From: DASUPK01 sp963797265
Lineage (GTDB): Bacteria; Actinomycetota; Thermoleophilia; Solirubrobacterales; 70-9
Direction of reading: 5' to 3'
NCBI GenBank assembly: GCA_963797265.1
Contig: CAWCOY010000002.1
Coordinates: 744,001 to 808,000, forward strand
Length of the DNA: 64,000 nucleotides
Shown: one piece after another, positions 1-8,118 of the stretch
Position numbering within the stretch: position 1 is the stretch's first letter
Layout of the letters: each line of letters begins with the position of its first letter
Made by a program: the position numbers and the translations under genes
The notes under the pieces: model-generated
Told to the model about the DNA's origin: nothing
The model's database searches: none
The model's input: only the letters and a program-made list of their open reading frames with translations

Positions 1-341
1 GAACCTGGGCCGAGAGATTCCCGGCCGATCAGATCGCCTTCCACGCGATGCATCCCGGTTGGGTCGACACGCCCGGCCTCCGGACTTCAATGCCGCGCTT
101 CCGGCGGGTGATGCGCCCGCTGCTGCGCGACGCCCGGCAGGGCGCCGACACGGCCGTCTGGCTCGGGAGTCATCCGGACCTCGAGCCGGCTACCGGCGGC
201 TTCTGGCAGGACCGCGCGCCGCGGCCCGAGCACCGCATCCGTTCGACCCGCGAGACCCACGAGGACCGAGAACGGCTGTGGCGGGAGTGTGAACGCCTCT
301 GCACCGCCTCGGAGTCTCCGAGACCGGCAGCGATCTGCTGA
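1..341 (+). CDS. SDR-family oxidoreductase, C-terminal part
   Basis: The gene starts before the window; about 112 C-terminal residues are visible. The segment HPGWVDTPGL is the stretch that follows the catalytic YxxxK in short-chain dehydrogenases/reductases and contacts the nicotinamide. The Rossmann motif and catalytic Tyr/Lys lie outside the window, so activity cannot be judged. It is followed after 23 bp by an SRPBCC gene on the same strand, so it probably shares an operon with the next three genes. Substrate unknown. Confidence 0.6.
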   Translation, partial: TWAERFPADQIAFHAMHPGWVDTPGLRTSMPRFRRVMRPLLRDARQGADTAVWLGSHPDLEPATGGFWQDRAPRPEHRIRSTRETHEDRERLWRECERLCTASESPRPAAIC

Positions 342-364
342 CCCCCGAGAGAAAGGAACACGAG

Positions 365-835
365 ATGGCGAGATACACCGGAACGGTCGAAGCACCGCAC
401 AGTGCGGAGGAGGTGTGGCATTACCTGGCGGACCTTCGCTCGGTCGAGGAGTGGGATCCCAGCGTCGACGCGGTGGAGCTGATCGGCGGCGAGCCACGCA
501 CCGAGGGGACCCGCTACAGGCTCGACGTGAGGTTCCGCGGTCGGGGCATCAGCCTGCCCTACCGCATCGTCGAGGTCGATCCGCCGCACCGAGTGGTTTT
601 CGCGGCCGAGACCGACTCCGTCATGGTGCGCGACGAGGCGCGGATAACTCCGCTGGGGCCGTCCGCCAGCCGCGTGACCTGGGACGCGGACCTCCGGCTC
701 CGCGGGATCCGGAGCCTGCTCGACGTTCCCCTGCGCGCGATCTTCAACCGCCTCGGAGAGAACGCGAAAGAGGGGCTGGGTGAACGGCTTCGCAAGCCGG
801 TGCTCGGCGAGCCCGTCGTCGAGGTCCACAGATGA
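365..835 (+). CDS. SRPBCC-family protein (polyketide cyclase/dehydrase-like)
   Basis: This 156-residue protein begins with the SRPBCC/START-like pattern: a beta strand, then 'APHSAEEVWHYLADL' and 'EEWDP', then alternating strands with 'HRVVFAAETDS'. Members have a helix-grip fold that binds hydrophobic ligands in a cavity. No signal peptide or membrane segment is visible. A good ribosome site (GAGAAAGGAA) precedes the ATG. The stop overlaps the next start (ATGA), so translation is probably coupled to the FAD oxidase. The ligand cannot be inferred. Confidence 0.75.
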   Translation: MARYTGTVEAPHSAEEVWHYLADLRSVEEWDPSVDAVELIGGEPRTEGTRYRLDVRFRGRGISLPYRIVEVDPPHRVVFAAETDSVMVRDEARITPLGPSASRVTWDADLRLRGIRSLLDVPLRAIFNRLGENAKEGLGERLRKPVLGEPVVEVHR

Positions 836-2175
836 GGCGGATCCCCGAGCACAGGCGGATCGCTGTCGTCGGGGCCGGTGTCTCCGGGCTCGTCGCCGCA
901 GCGGAGCTCCACCGCGCGGGACATGACGTCCACGTCTTCGAAGCGGGCGAATACCCGGGTGGGCACACCAACACGATCGACGTCGAGACACCCGGGGGGC
1001 AGCTGGCGGTCGACACTGGCTTCATCGCCTTCAACGAGCTCAACTACCCGAACTTCGAGCGCCTGCTGGCCGAGCTCGGGGTCGTCTCGCAGCCGACCGA
1101 CATGAGCTTCTCCGTCTCGGACGGCCGCGGTGGGTTCGAGTGGGCGACCACCGGGCCACGGGGGTTGTTCGCGCGCCCGGCGCACGCGCTCGACCCGCGC
1201 TTTCACCGCATGCTGCGCGATCTGGTCCGCTTCAACCGCGAGGCTCGCAAGCTGGTCGGCAGCGGCGGACGAGGGCCGTCGCTCCGTCGCTTCCTGGCGG
1301 ACGGCGGCTACTCGGACTACTTCGTCGAGCGGCTACTCGTCCCGCAGGCCTCGGCCGTGTGGTCGGCGGACCCGGCGCAGATGTGGAGGTTTCCCGCGGG
1401 CTTCCTCGCCGAGTTCTTCGACAACCATCGCGTTCTACAACTCCGGGACAGGCCCTCCTGGCGGTCGGTTACGGGAGGGTCCCGACGCTACGTCGAGGCG
1501 CTGATCGCGCCGTTTCACGAACGGGTCAACCTCCGCGCCCCGGTCCGGCGCGTCCACCGCGTGCCGGATGGGGTGGTGATCGCGCTCGATGACTCGTGCG
1601 AGCGCTTCGATGAGGTCGTGATCGCCGTCCACTCCGACGTCGCGCTCCGGATGCTCGCCGACCCGGCCCCCGGCGAGACCGATGTCCTCGGCGCGATTCC
1701 CTACCAGCGGAACGAGGCCGTCCTCCACACCGACGCGAGCTTGATGCCGCAGCGGCGCAGCGCCTGGGCGAGCTGGAACTATCACCTGATCGACCGGCCC
1801 ACCGGCCGGACGACGGTGACCTACCACATGAACCGTCTGCAGTCGCTCGTCGCGGATCGCGACTATCTCGTCACACTCAACCTGACCGAGGCGATCGACC
1901 CGGCGACGGTCATCCGCAAGATCGACTACGCCCACCCTGTCTTCACGCCCGAGGGCGTTGCCGCGCAGCGCCGCTGGGCGGAAATCTCGGGCCTCAGGCG
2001 GACCCACTACTGCGGGGCCTACTGGCGGTGGGGGTTCCACGAGGATGGCGTCTGGTCGGCTTTGCGGGTCGCGGAGAGGCTCGGCGGCCGCGGGCCGCTG
2101 CCGAAGACCGGCGGGCCCACGCGGGTGAGAGAGCTCGCCGAGCCGGTCGTAGAGCAGCTGGCGGAGGCCGCATGA
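832..2175 (+). CDS. FAD/NAD(P)-binding amine-oxidase-like protein
   Basis: This 447-residue flavoprotein has an N-terminal dinucleotide-binding motif (GAGVSGL, about residues 13-19) followed by the acidic end of beta2 (HVFEAG). It then has GGHTNTIDVE and a C-terminal FAD motif region around WGFHEDGVWSALRVAERLGG. It resembles the COG2907 family, which commonly sits beside DUF1365 genes, as here. Such gene sets often accompany fatty-acyl or terpenoid modification genes, but the substrate is not established. It overlaps both neighbours by 4 bp, so it is an operon member. Confidence 0.75.
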   Translation: MRRIPEHRRIAVVGAGVSGLVAAAELHRAGHDVHVFEAGEYPGGHTNTIDVETPGGQLAVDTGFIAFNELNYPNFERLLAELGVVSQPTDMSFSVSDGRGGFEWATTGPRGLFARPAHALDPRFHRMLRDLVRFNREARKLVGSGGRGPSLRRFLADGGYSDYFVERLLVPQASAVWSADPAQMWRFPAGFLAEFFDNHRVLQLRDRPSWRSVTGGSRRYVEALIAPFHERVNLRAPVRRVHRVPDGVVIALDDSCERFDEVVIAVHSDVALRMLADPAPGETDVLGAIPYQRNEAVLHTDASLMPQRRSAWASWNYHLIDRPTGRTTVTYHMNRLQSLVADRDYLVTLNLTEAIDPATVIRKIDYAHPVFTPEGVAAQRRWAEISGLRRTHYCGAYWRWGFHEDGVWSALRVAERLGGRGPLPKTGGPTRVRELAEPVVEQLAEAA

Positions 2176-3020
2176 CGACCTCCGCCGTCTATGAGGGCTG
2201 GGTTGCGCATCGCCGAGCCGGGGTGGTCCCCCACTCCTTCGGCTACCGCGTCTTCATGCCGCTGTTCGATCTCGGGGAGCTCCCCGGCCTCCTCGATGCG
2301 ATTCCACTGTGGTCGGCGCGCCGCCCGGCCCCGGCGCGCTTCCGCGACGGCGATTATCTCCCCGGCGACGGCGATTCACTGGCGGACCGCGCGCGGAACC
2401 TGGTCGACGCTCGTCTCGGCCGCCGGCCGGCGGGGCCCGTGCGCCTGCTGGCGAACCCGCGCTACCTCGGCGTCGGGTTCAACCCAGTCTCGTTCCTCTT
2501 CCTCCATATGTCTGACGGCGGCCTCGACAGCGTCATCGCAGAGGTGACGAATACGCCATGGGGCGAGCGGACCGCCTACGTCTTGGACTGGGACGGTCAC
2601 TCCGGAGATGAACCGATCACCTGCACCTTCGAGAAGGGCATGCACGTGTCCCCGTTCCAATCCATGGGGCAGACCTACGAGATCTCGGTAACCCGGCCCC
2701 GCCAGAGACTCGGCGTTGTGATCCGCAACCACGAGGGCGGCCGCGAGGTATTTGTTGCTTCGATGGCACTGCGCCGCTCCGACGTCACCCGCACGCGAAT
2801 GCTCCGGCTGCTGCTCCGGTATCCGCCGATGACCGTCGCGACGCTCGCGCGTATCTACGTGAACGCGCTGCGACTCAAGCTTCGTGGAGCCCCGTTCCAT
2901 CCCCATCCCGAGGTGAGAGATGAGCAAGCTCCTCGCGTATCTGAGCAAGCGCGATCCCGAACGAGGGTCATAAGGACCGAGAACACCAAGGGCCCTCTTT
3001 CGAGGGCCCTTGGCCAGTAG
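2172..3020 (+). CDS. DUF1365-family protein with read-through C-terminal tail
   Basis: The gene starts at the ATG overlapping the previous stop. It matches DUF1365 (COG3496): 'VYEGWVAHRR', 'HSFGYRVFMPLFDL', 'LLANPRYLGVGFNPVSF' and 'FEKGMHVSPF' are all characteristic. The family core ends near RGAPFHPHPE. The last 37 or so codons run through the start of another small frame and through the hairpin at 2986-3013, so the native stop has probably been lost by recombination. Biochemical function of the family is not settled. Confidence 0.7.
   Translation: MTTSAVYEGWVAHRRAGVVPHSFGYRVFMPLFDLGELPGLLDAIPLWSARRPAPARFRDGDYLPGDGDSLADRARNLVDARLGRRPAGPVRLLANPRYLGVGFNPVSFLFLHMSDGGLDSVIAEVTNTPWGERTAYVLDWDGHSGDEPITCTFEKGMHVSPFQSMGQTYEISVTRPRQRLGVVIRNHEGGREVFVASMALRRSDVTRTRMLRLLLRYPPMTVATLARIYVNALRLKLRGAPFHPHPEVRDEQAPRVSEQARSRTRVIRTENTKGPLSRALGQ
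2920..2973 (+). pseudogene. Truncated next cistron of the DUF1365 operon
   Basis: A GAGGTGAGAG ribosome site precedes an ATG that opens a 17-codon frame (MSKLLAYLSKRDPERG...) inside the DUF1365 tail, followed at once by a stop and the repeat hairpin. This looks like the 5' end of the next operon gene, cut off where the mobile/terminator repeat starts. DUF1365 operons often continue with a fatty-acid methyltransferase, but too little is left to identify it. Confidence 0.35.
2986..3013. terminator. Terminator-like hairpin, repeat copy A
   Basis: A perfect 12-bp stem (arm CCAAGGGCCCTC) with loop TTTC and no T-run. The same hairpin occurs at 40773 and 55138, and a diverged copy at 49556. In each case TAGCGGGGGCC, the 3' end of a tRNA on the minus strand, follows within a few bases. 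It is therefore probably the terminator of a former minus-strand tRNA gene. Confidence 0.75.
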
Positions 3021-3119
3021 CGGGGGCCCGATTCGTCTCTCGCTACCACCACCTAAGGATTCGCGAGGTGAACCGCCACCCGGCGTGAGTGTTGCCTCCC
3101 CTATCTCCGGAAAAAGGGT

Positions 3120-3443
3120 TCAGGCGGATTGGTCAATTGGCTGATAAAGCAGAAGCGAAAGAGACCCGGACGGCGTCCCGGACGCACTGCGCACGACCCA
3201 CGCCTTCCTCCCCCCGTGCAGGAAATAGTGCTCGAGCGCCTGCGCGATCGCGCTTTTAGGCGGGACGTCGGCGAAGTGCCGCTCGAAATCAGCGAAGCTG
3301 GAGACGTGGACGGCCTCGTCAATGGGTCCCTTCAGTGTGAAGCCGATGGACGCTGCGGCGCAGGTGCTGACTCCGCCAATCGTCCGGCCCCCGCCGGGGC
3401 TTTCCTCAATGTAGACGCCGGGGTAGGTTGGCTCTGCGGACAC
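3120..3443 (-). pseudogene. Phage/contractile-injection tail sheath, N-terminal fragment
   Basis: Starting from a GTG with GGAG upstream, the 107-residue frame reads 'PTYPGVYIEE' and 'GVSTCAAASIGFTLKGP', later 'FADFERHFADV' and 'ALEHYFLHGGRKAWVVR'. These are N-terminal signatures of tail sheath proteins of contractile phage tails and injection systems. Full proteins have about 350-550 residues, so only the first quarter remains. No other tail gene is adjacent. Possibly related to the remnants at 61.7-64 kb. Confidence 0.75.
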
Positions 3444-3641
3444 GGGGCAACTCCAGGTCAGTGGGTCCCAGCTTGGGGGACGCATTCCACCGAATTGCTC
3501 TGAACGTGTCAAACCCGGCGGCAGCTTGCGGGATTCGCCGCCACTCCGTCCCCCGCTGCAGGGAGAGGATGTGGCCTCAGCTTTCGGATATGAGCGTGCT
3601 GGGCGCCTCCCCTCGCGTGAATACGTAAGCGGACGAAACCG

Positions 3642-3661
3642 CCGCTTGCATTGGAAAGCGG
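3642..3661. repeat. CTGCTTT-type hairpin repeat
   Basis: CCGCTT and AAAGCGG arms around GCATTGG; a member of the dispersed 20-bp hairpin family described in the findings. It lies just upstream of a SnoaL promoter module. Confidence 0.6.
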
Positions 3662-3670
3662 CACTCCGCC

Positions 3671-3689
3671 GCGAGATACTGCGCGGGCG
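3671..3689 (+). promoter_or_regulatory. SnoaL start module (probable -10, near-leaderless)
   Basis: GCGAGATACTGCGCGGGCG immediately precedes the ATG. The hexamer GATACT ends 9 nt before the start, leaving room for a leader of only a few bases. The same 19-mer, with small changes, precedes the first gene of most SnoaL arrays in this window. Confidence 0.6.
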
Positions 3690-3851
3690 ATGTCGGAGGA
3701 AAACGTCGAGATCGTGCGGCGAGCGTTCGAGCGGTGGCGGCAGGGGGGAGCAACCATCGACTCCCTTCCCCGCGAACTGCTCGCGCTAGGCGCTGCGGGC
3801 GAGATGCTGCGTGGGCGATGTCACGGTTTGACAGACCCCTCAGGGTCGTAG
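3690..3851 (+). pseudogene. SnoaL-like gene, N-terminal fragment
   Basis: It starts as a normal family member (MSEENVEIVRRAFERW) but leaves the family after about 32 codons. There the sequence runs into a second, degenerate start module at about 3797-3817 (GAGATGCTGCGTGGGCG before another ATG). The body was probably deleted by recombination between the repeated start modules. Confidence 0.7.
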
Positions 3852-3910
3852 TGTTCGGTAACTACCCGAACCGGCCCCGGCGATTGTTTGAGATGCCCCT
3901 GGGGCCTTAG
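3818..3910 (+). pseudogene. Short frame behind a second start module
   Basis: A 30-codon frame (MSRFDRPLRVVVFGNYPNR...) directly follows a degenerate SnoaL start module. The piece RPLRVVVFGNYP resembles the first strand of glycosyltransferase-type Rossmann proteins, but this is too short to identify. Probably a gene end left by deletion. Confidence 0.25.
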
Positions 3911-3925
3911 ATAGGGAGGTAAGCA

Positions 3926-4036
3926 ATGAGCATGAAGCCATTGCTCGCGGTTGCGGTCTGTACAGCCGCCCTCGATAGGGCGCCCGCCACTGGGCTACGG
4001 ATCTGGCCCTCGCCCCGACGCAGGACTATGGGATGA
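3926..4036 (+). CDS. Possible leader peptide coupled to the secreted hydrolase-like gene
   Basis: This 36-codon frame has the strongest ribosome site in the area (GGGAGGT, 6-7 nt before ATG). Its N-terminus MSMKPLLAVAVCTAAL is signal-like. It ends in an ATGA overlap with the start at 4033, which has no good site of its own. This suggests translational coupling. It could equally be the remnant of an older, frame-shifted start of the same gene. Confidence 0.35.
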   Translation: MSMKPLLAVAVCTAALDRAPATGLRIWPSPRRRTMG

Positions 4037-6159
4037 GAGGAATTTCGAAGCGAGCGGTGGGGCTGCTGGCGTGCGCTGCGTGCCTGGCTGCACTGCCGGG
4101 CGGCGCTGCCGCCAAGACCGGCTCGCCGCCGGTCGACCTCTCGAACGCCGATCACTGCGACTTCATCGGCCAACAACAGGGGTCGCTGTGCCTGCTGCCA
4201 TTCCCGGACGACTACTACGCGGTCCGCGATGCCGGCACGGCCACCGGGCTGCGCATCAACCTGAGGACCGAGGCGACGCCACCCAACGTCGCCGGCCAGC
4301 GGATCGACACCGCGCCCTACAACCTCAATGACGGCTTCAGCCCCGGGCAGACGATCGTCGTCAAGGTCCCCGGCCTGAACAGCGTCGCCGCAATGCAGAG
4401 GACCGGCGCAGTGCCGATCAACCACATCGGCGAGTACGCGCGCCCCGATCAGCCGATCGTGGTGATCGATGCGACGACCGGAGAGCGCTGGCCGATCTGG
4501 TCGGAGATCGATTCCAACGCCACCGACCCGGACCGGGTCGCGCTGCTCATCCACCCGGCCGTCAACTTCGCCGCCAAGCACCGCTACATCGTCGCCTTGC
4601 GCGACCTCCGGACCGCCGGCGGCCAGGAGATCCCGGCCCCCAACGGCTTCCTCTATTACCGCGACAAGCTGCACTCAAAGGCTGCGGTGATCAACCAGCG
4701 CCGCCACCACTTCAAGAGCATCTTCAAGACGCTGCAAAAGGCGCACATCAAGCGCAAGGGCCTCTACCTCGCCTGGGACTTCACGGTCTCAAGCGACGAG
4801 AACATCGCCGCCCGGATGCTCCACATCCGCGACGACGCCTTCGCGCAGCTCGGCGACACCAACCTCGCCGACCTCGCCGTGGCTGGGGCGGCACCGCAGT
4901 TCAGCGTCAGCAGCGTGCAAAACCTCACGGCGGCCCAGAGTCCCAACGTCGCCCGCCTCGTGCTGGGAACGTTCACCGTGCCCTGCTACCTGCGCCCCGA
5001 CTGCGCGCCCGGGGGCACCTTTCAGCTTGATTCCACCGGGCTGCCGACCCGCAACGGCAACTGGACCGCCAACTTCGTCTGCATCATCCCCCGCGCCGCG
5101 ATCGATCCCGGCGCCAGGCCGTCGCGCCCCTCCCTTCACGGACATGGCCTGCTGGCGAGCGCCTTGGAGGTGACCTTTATCAACCAGCAGACACTGGCGC
5201 AGTTGGCCGACATCACCTTCTGCGCCACCGATGAGATCGGCCTCTCAACCGCCGACTTTCCGACCGCGATCTCGTTCCTGCAGAACCTCTCCAACTTCCC
5301 GAAACTGGGAGACCGGGTGCAGCAGGGAATGCTCGACGAGCTCTTCCTGGGGCGGTTAATGATCCACCCCAACGGCTTCCTGAGCAACGGGGCCTTCCAC
5401 GTCGACGGGACGACCGGCTCGCCGGGGGTAATCGATCCCACCCGCCTCTATTACAACGGCAACAGCCACGGCGGCGTCCTCGGCGGAGCACTGACCGCGG
5501 TGGCCCCCGACTTCACCCGCGCTTCGCTTGGGGAGCCGGCAATGAACTACTCGGTGTTATTCAACCGCCGCCGAACGACCGACATGGATCCCTTCCCGCT
5601 CGTCCTCGATCCTGGCTACCCCGACAAGCTCACCCAGCAGCTCGGCCTGTCGCTGATCCAGATGCTCTGGGATCGCTCCGACCCCAATGGCTATGCGCAC
5701 CGGATGACAGCCGATCCCCTGCCAAACACCCCGCCGCACAAGGTCCTGCTGGATGTTGCCTTCGGCGATCACCAGGTCAGCACCTGGCAAGCCGACGTGG
5801 AGGCGAGGACGATCGGAGCGGCAGCGCACGCACCGATCCTCGACCCGGGCCGCTGGCCGGGCGTCGACCAGCTCTGGGGCATCCCGCGGATCGGCAGCTA
5901 CCCGTTCGGTGGCTCGGCGATCTTCTACTGGGACATCGGCCCGATCCGCCCGGATCCGAACAATCCGCTGAACATCATCGGCACCGACCCGCCCCCGCTC
6001 ACCAACACGCCCAACCTCTCCGGCGAGAACCCGCACGTGGCGCCGCGCGCCGCGCTCGCCGAGCAGCAGCTGGTCTCGAGCTTCCTGCAGCCGAACGGCG
6101 TGATCGTCAACACCTGCGGCACCGGACCCTGCTACGCGGGGACCTGGACCGGTCCCTAA
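4033..6159 (+). CDS. Large secreted alpha/beta-hydrolase-like protein
   Basis: This 708-residue protein begins with a clear Sec signal peptide: basic MRGISKR, a hydrophobic core, and cleavage near GGAAA. The mature part is Cys-containing and rich in extracellular-type sequence. Near residue 480 the motif NGNSHGGVLGG resembles a nucleophile elbow (GxSxGG). 'DVAFGDHQVS' further on could supply the acid and histidine. Together these suggest an alpha/beta hydrolase fold, but the family is not one I can name. It converges with the SnoaL array at 6185, with 25 bp between stops. Confidence 0.6.
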   Translation: MRGISKRAVGLLACAACLAALPGGAAAKTGSPPVDLSNADHCDFIGQQQGSLCLLPFPDDYYAVRDAGTATGLRINLRTEATPPNVAGQRIDTAPYNLNDGFSPGQTIVVKVPGLNSVAAMQRTGAVPINHIGEYARPDQPIVVIDATTGERWPIWSEIDSNATDPDRVALLIHPAVNFAAKHRYIVALRDLRTAGGQEIPAPNGFLYYRDKLHSKAAVINQRRHHFKSIFKTLQKAHIKRKGLYLAWDFTVSSDENIAARMLHIRDDAFAQLGDTNLADLAVAGAAPQFSVSSVQNLTAAQSPNVARLVLGTFTVPCYLRPDCAPGGTFQLDSTGLPTRNGNWTANFVCIIPRAAIDPGARPSRPSLHGHGLLASALEVTFINQQTLAQLADITFCATDEIGLSTADFPTAISFLQNLSNFPKLGDRVQQGMLDELFLGRLMIHPNGFLSNGAFHVDGTTGSPGVIDPTRLYYNGNSHGGVLGGALTAVAPDFTRASLGEPAMNYSVLFNRRRTTDMDPFPLVLDPGYPDKLTQQLGLSLIQMLWDRSDPNGYAHRMTADPLPNTPPHKVLLDVAFGDHQVSTWQADVEARTIGAAAHAPILDPGRWPGVDQLWGIPRIGSYPFGGSAIFYWDIGPIRPDPNNPLNIIGTDPPPLTNTPNLSGENPHVAPRAALAEQQLVSSFLQPNGVIVNTCGTGPCYAGTWTGP

Positions 6160-6184
6160 AGGCTTCGCACCAAATGGAAAGGCT

Positions 6185-6589
6185 CTACCCCCGCAGCCCG
6201 GCGGCTTCTAGGGCTTCCTGGCTGTCAACGTACTCATGGATCCGCGTGATCTTCTCGCCCCGGAGCGTGAATACCACCGCGTAGGACGGGGTTTCCAGGT
6301 CGATACCGGTCGCGTCAGAGCGGCCGGCCAGACGTACGAACGCGACCACGAGATCGCTCCCCGCATCGAGGATGCGATCGAGCTCCCAACGCAGGTCAGG
6401 AAACGACTCGGCCCAAGACGTCAACCACGCGCGAACGTCGTCGTGCCCTCGGTGTACGGAGTACTCCGGGTCGGATTGCACCGGGACCCATTCGATATCC
6501 GGGTGCAGGATCGCCATCAGCGAATCCAAGCTGGTCTGGTCGTCCCGTTCGCAGAACCGCCGCACCACCTCCACGTTCTCCTCCGACAT
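6185..6589 (-). CDS. SnoaL-like (NTF2-fold) protein, array 1 gene 3
   Basis: 134 residues, the usual family length. N-terminal helix MSEENVEVVRRFCE, then 'ILHPDIEWVPV' and 'HRGHDDVRAWLTSW', the four C-terminal strands, and the family end EALEAAGLRG. The family fold is a cone-shaped barrel that hosts isomerases, hydrolases and ligand binders; no specific reaction can be read. It is last of three genes on this strand. Only GCG separates it from the stop of the preceding gene, so it depends on the array promoter at 7404. Confidence 0.85.
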   Translation of the reverse strand: MSEENVEVVRRFCERDDQTSLDSLMAILHPDIEWVPVQSDPEYSVHRGHDDVRAWLTSWAESFPDLRWELDRILDAGSDLVVAFVRLAGRSDATGIDLETPSYAVVFTLRGEKITRIHEYVDSQEALEAAGLRG

Positions 6590-6592
6590 CGC

Positions 6593-6986
6593 CTACTCCG
6601 ACAGCCCGGCGGCTTCGAGGGCTTGGGCGCGATCAGCAAACATCTCGACCCTGACTATTTCGCGGCCACGAAATGTCGAAACCTGCCACCAATATCCCTC
6701 GACCGAGGCAGCGCTTCCGGGGGGACGGCCCCGCTGAATCATCCCGAGGAAGACCTTGTCGCCAGCATCCAGGATCTGGGTGGGCTTCGATCGTCATCTC
6801 TTCGAAGGAAGCCACCCACGCGCGCAGCCTACCCCTCGCCTCCCCTCCTCGATAAGTGCCGGCGTCAGGGGCCTCGGGGCTGACTACCAGCTCAAAGTTG
6901 TCGCCGAGCGCCCCGATCAGGCTGAAGTCTCCGTGGGCGTACCGCGCGAAGGCGGCCCTGAGAGCCTCGTCGTTCTCCTCCGACAT
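6593..6986 (-). pseudogene. SnoaL-like gene with one frameshift, array 1 gene 2
   Basis: The frame opens as MSEENDEALRAAFARY and follows the family to 'EEMTIEAH'. There one extra C in a C-run (about 6779) shifts it. Reading on in the next frame restores 'QILDAGDKVFLGMIQRG' and 'VEMFADRAQALEAAGLSE' to a stop at 6593. The rest is intact, so this is either a recent mutation or a sequencing error. Spacers to both neighbours are 3 nt. Confidence 0.8.
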
Positions 6987-6989
6987 CGC

Positions 6990-7403
6990 CTACCCCGACA
7001 GCCCGACGGCTTCGAGGGCTTTTGTACGGTCCGTGTAGACCTCCGTTCGGACGCTCCGGCCCTCGCGGAGGGTGATGAGGTGCGCGAATCGACCCTCGAC
7101 CTCAATCCCACTTTCACTGCCAATCCCGTGGACGCGCAAGAAGACCAGAACCTGGTCGGCGCCTGCCTTCCTGATCGACTCCACCTCGAAACGCGTCGAC
7201 CGGCCCCACGGAAGGGTGTCAAAGAACTGCGCCATCGTGGCGAGCCGAACGACGCCGCCGTCCGGATAGGCGGTCCGGAAATCAAGCTCACCATCCGGAG
7301 CTACCAGGCCGGCGTCAAGCAGCTTGTAAACAGCCCGCTCATTAACACCCTCGGCAAGGATCTCGTAGATGCGCCGAACAACCTCCACGTTCTCCTCCGA
7401 CAT
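6990..7403 (-). CDS. SnoaL-like (NTF2-fold) protein, array 1 gene 1
   Basis: 137 residues: MSEENVEVVRRIYEILAEG at the start and TDRTKALEAVGLSG at the end. The middle is strongly diverged from its neighbours: 'FRTAYPDGGVVRLATMAQFFDTLPWGRSTRFEVE' replaces the usual YRG/GREGIR segment. It is first of the array. Its ATG is directly preceded by the conserved start module, with no Shine-Dalgarno sequence. Confidence 0.85.
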   Translation of the reverse strand: MSEENVEVVRRIYEILAEGVNERAVYKLLDAGLVAPDGELDFRTAYPDGGVVRLATMAQFFDTLPWGRSTRFEVESIRKAGADQVLVFLRVHGIGSESGIEVEGRFAHLITLREGRSVRTEVYTDRTKALEAVGLSG

Positions 7404-7422
7404 CGCCCACGCAGTATCTCGC
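7404..7422 (-). promoter_or_regulatory. SnoaL start module for array 1
   Basis: On the minus strand GCGAGATACTGCGTGGGCG abuts the ATG of the first array gene. This is the consensus form of the module. Confidence 0.6.
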
Positions 7423-7648
7423 GCCGCACGGGGAGTGACGCAGAAGGAACCCCGGCCCGACGCCGGAGTTGGAGTGGGAATCCAGGAACGTCGAGCCGAG
7501 GCGAAGCCGAAGCTTATGCCGGTGTGGGAGGGTCGGAAGTGATAAGGCGCATACGCAAAGACCGCCGGACGCCGTGTCCTAACACGGCGAGCGGGGCCAT
7601 TGCTGACCCCGCTACACCACCATGCATCGCTGTTCGTCGAGCGGCTGT

Positions 7649-7900
7649 TCAGTCGAACGTGCAGGCATCCGTGAGGAGCCCGGTGAGGATCGCGTTCGTG
7701 TTGGGCGGGATAATGCCGTCCAACCGGTTACCGCCCGTACCGGGATTCGTCGTGATCGCGCCGCATCCTGACTGTACGTGGGCCCCCGGCTGCTCCGGGA
7801 AGGTGCTGCCCGGCGCGCCCCGGTCAGCGGACGCTGCTGGTGTTGCGACCGCAGCGAACAGTCCCGCGGCGGCCACAGCGGCGATTAGGCGTCGTTTCAC
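7649..7900 (-). CDS. Small secreted protein
   Basis: 83 residues from a GTG with an excellent ribosome site (AAGGAGG, 6 nt upstream), which decides the start over longer frames. It begins with a signal peptide (VKRRLIAAVAAAGLFAAVATPAASA), leaving a mature part of about 55 residues. That part has two Cys residues (SGCGAI and DACTFD) that could form a disulfide. No domain is recognised. It lies alone between SnoaL arrays 1 and 2. Confidence 0.65.
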   Translation of the reverse strand: MKRRLIAAVAAAGLFAAVATPAASADRGAPGSTFPEQPGAHVQSGCGAITTNPGTGGNRLDGIIPPNTNAILTGLLTDACTFD

Positions 7901-7969
7901 CTCACACCTCCTTGTGTGTTCGACGCTTTGAGCACCGTATCCGCACGGGATAACTGGTGTCAACCGGCG

Positions 7970-8118
7970 CCACCGCCCGCGCATCCGCGAGACCACCCGG
8001 CACCCCCAACCAGGGAGCCGGCACTCCTGCACGCGAACGTGACAACCGCGGTCGGCGGCCGCCAACAGTGCTGCTTTACATGGAAAGCGGCACTCCGCCG
8101 AGAGATACTGCGCAGGCG
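7970..8118 (+). repeat. 149-bp composite SnoaL leader, copy 1
   Basis: This upstream block is nearly colinear with 40832-40980. Both share ATCCGCGAGACCA, CGGCACCCC, GCTCCTGCAC-like text, CGGTCGGC, an ACAGTGCTGCTTT hairpin and CGAGAGATACT, and end at a SnoaL ATG. Included are the hairpin at 8071-8090 and the start module at 8101-8118. Conservation of non-coding DNA over this length implies that the leader and gene were duplicated together. Confidence 0.7.
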
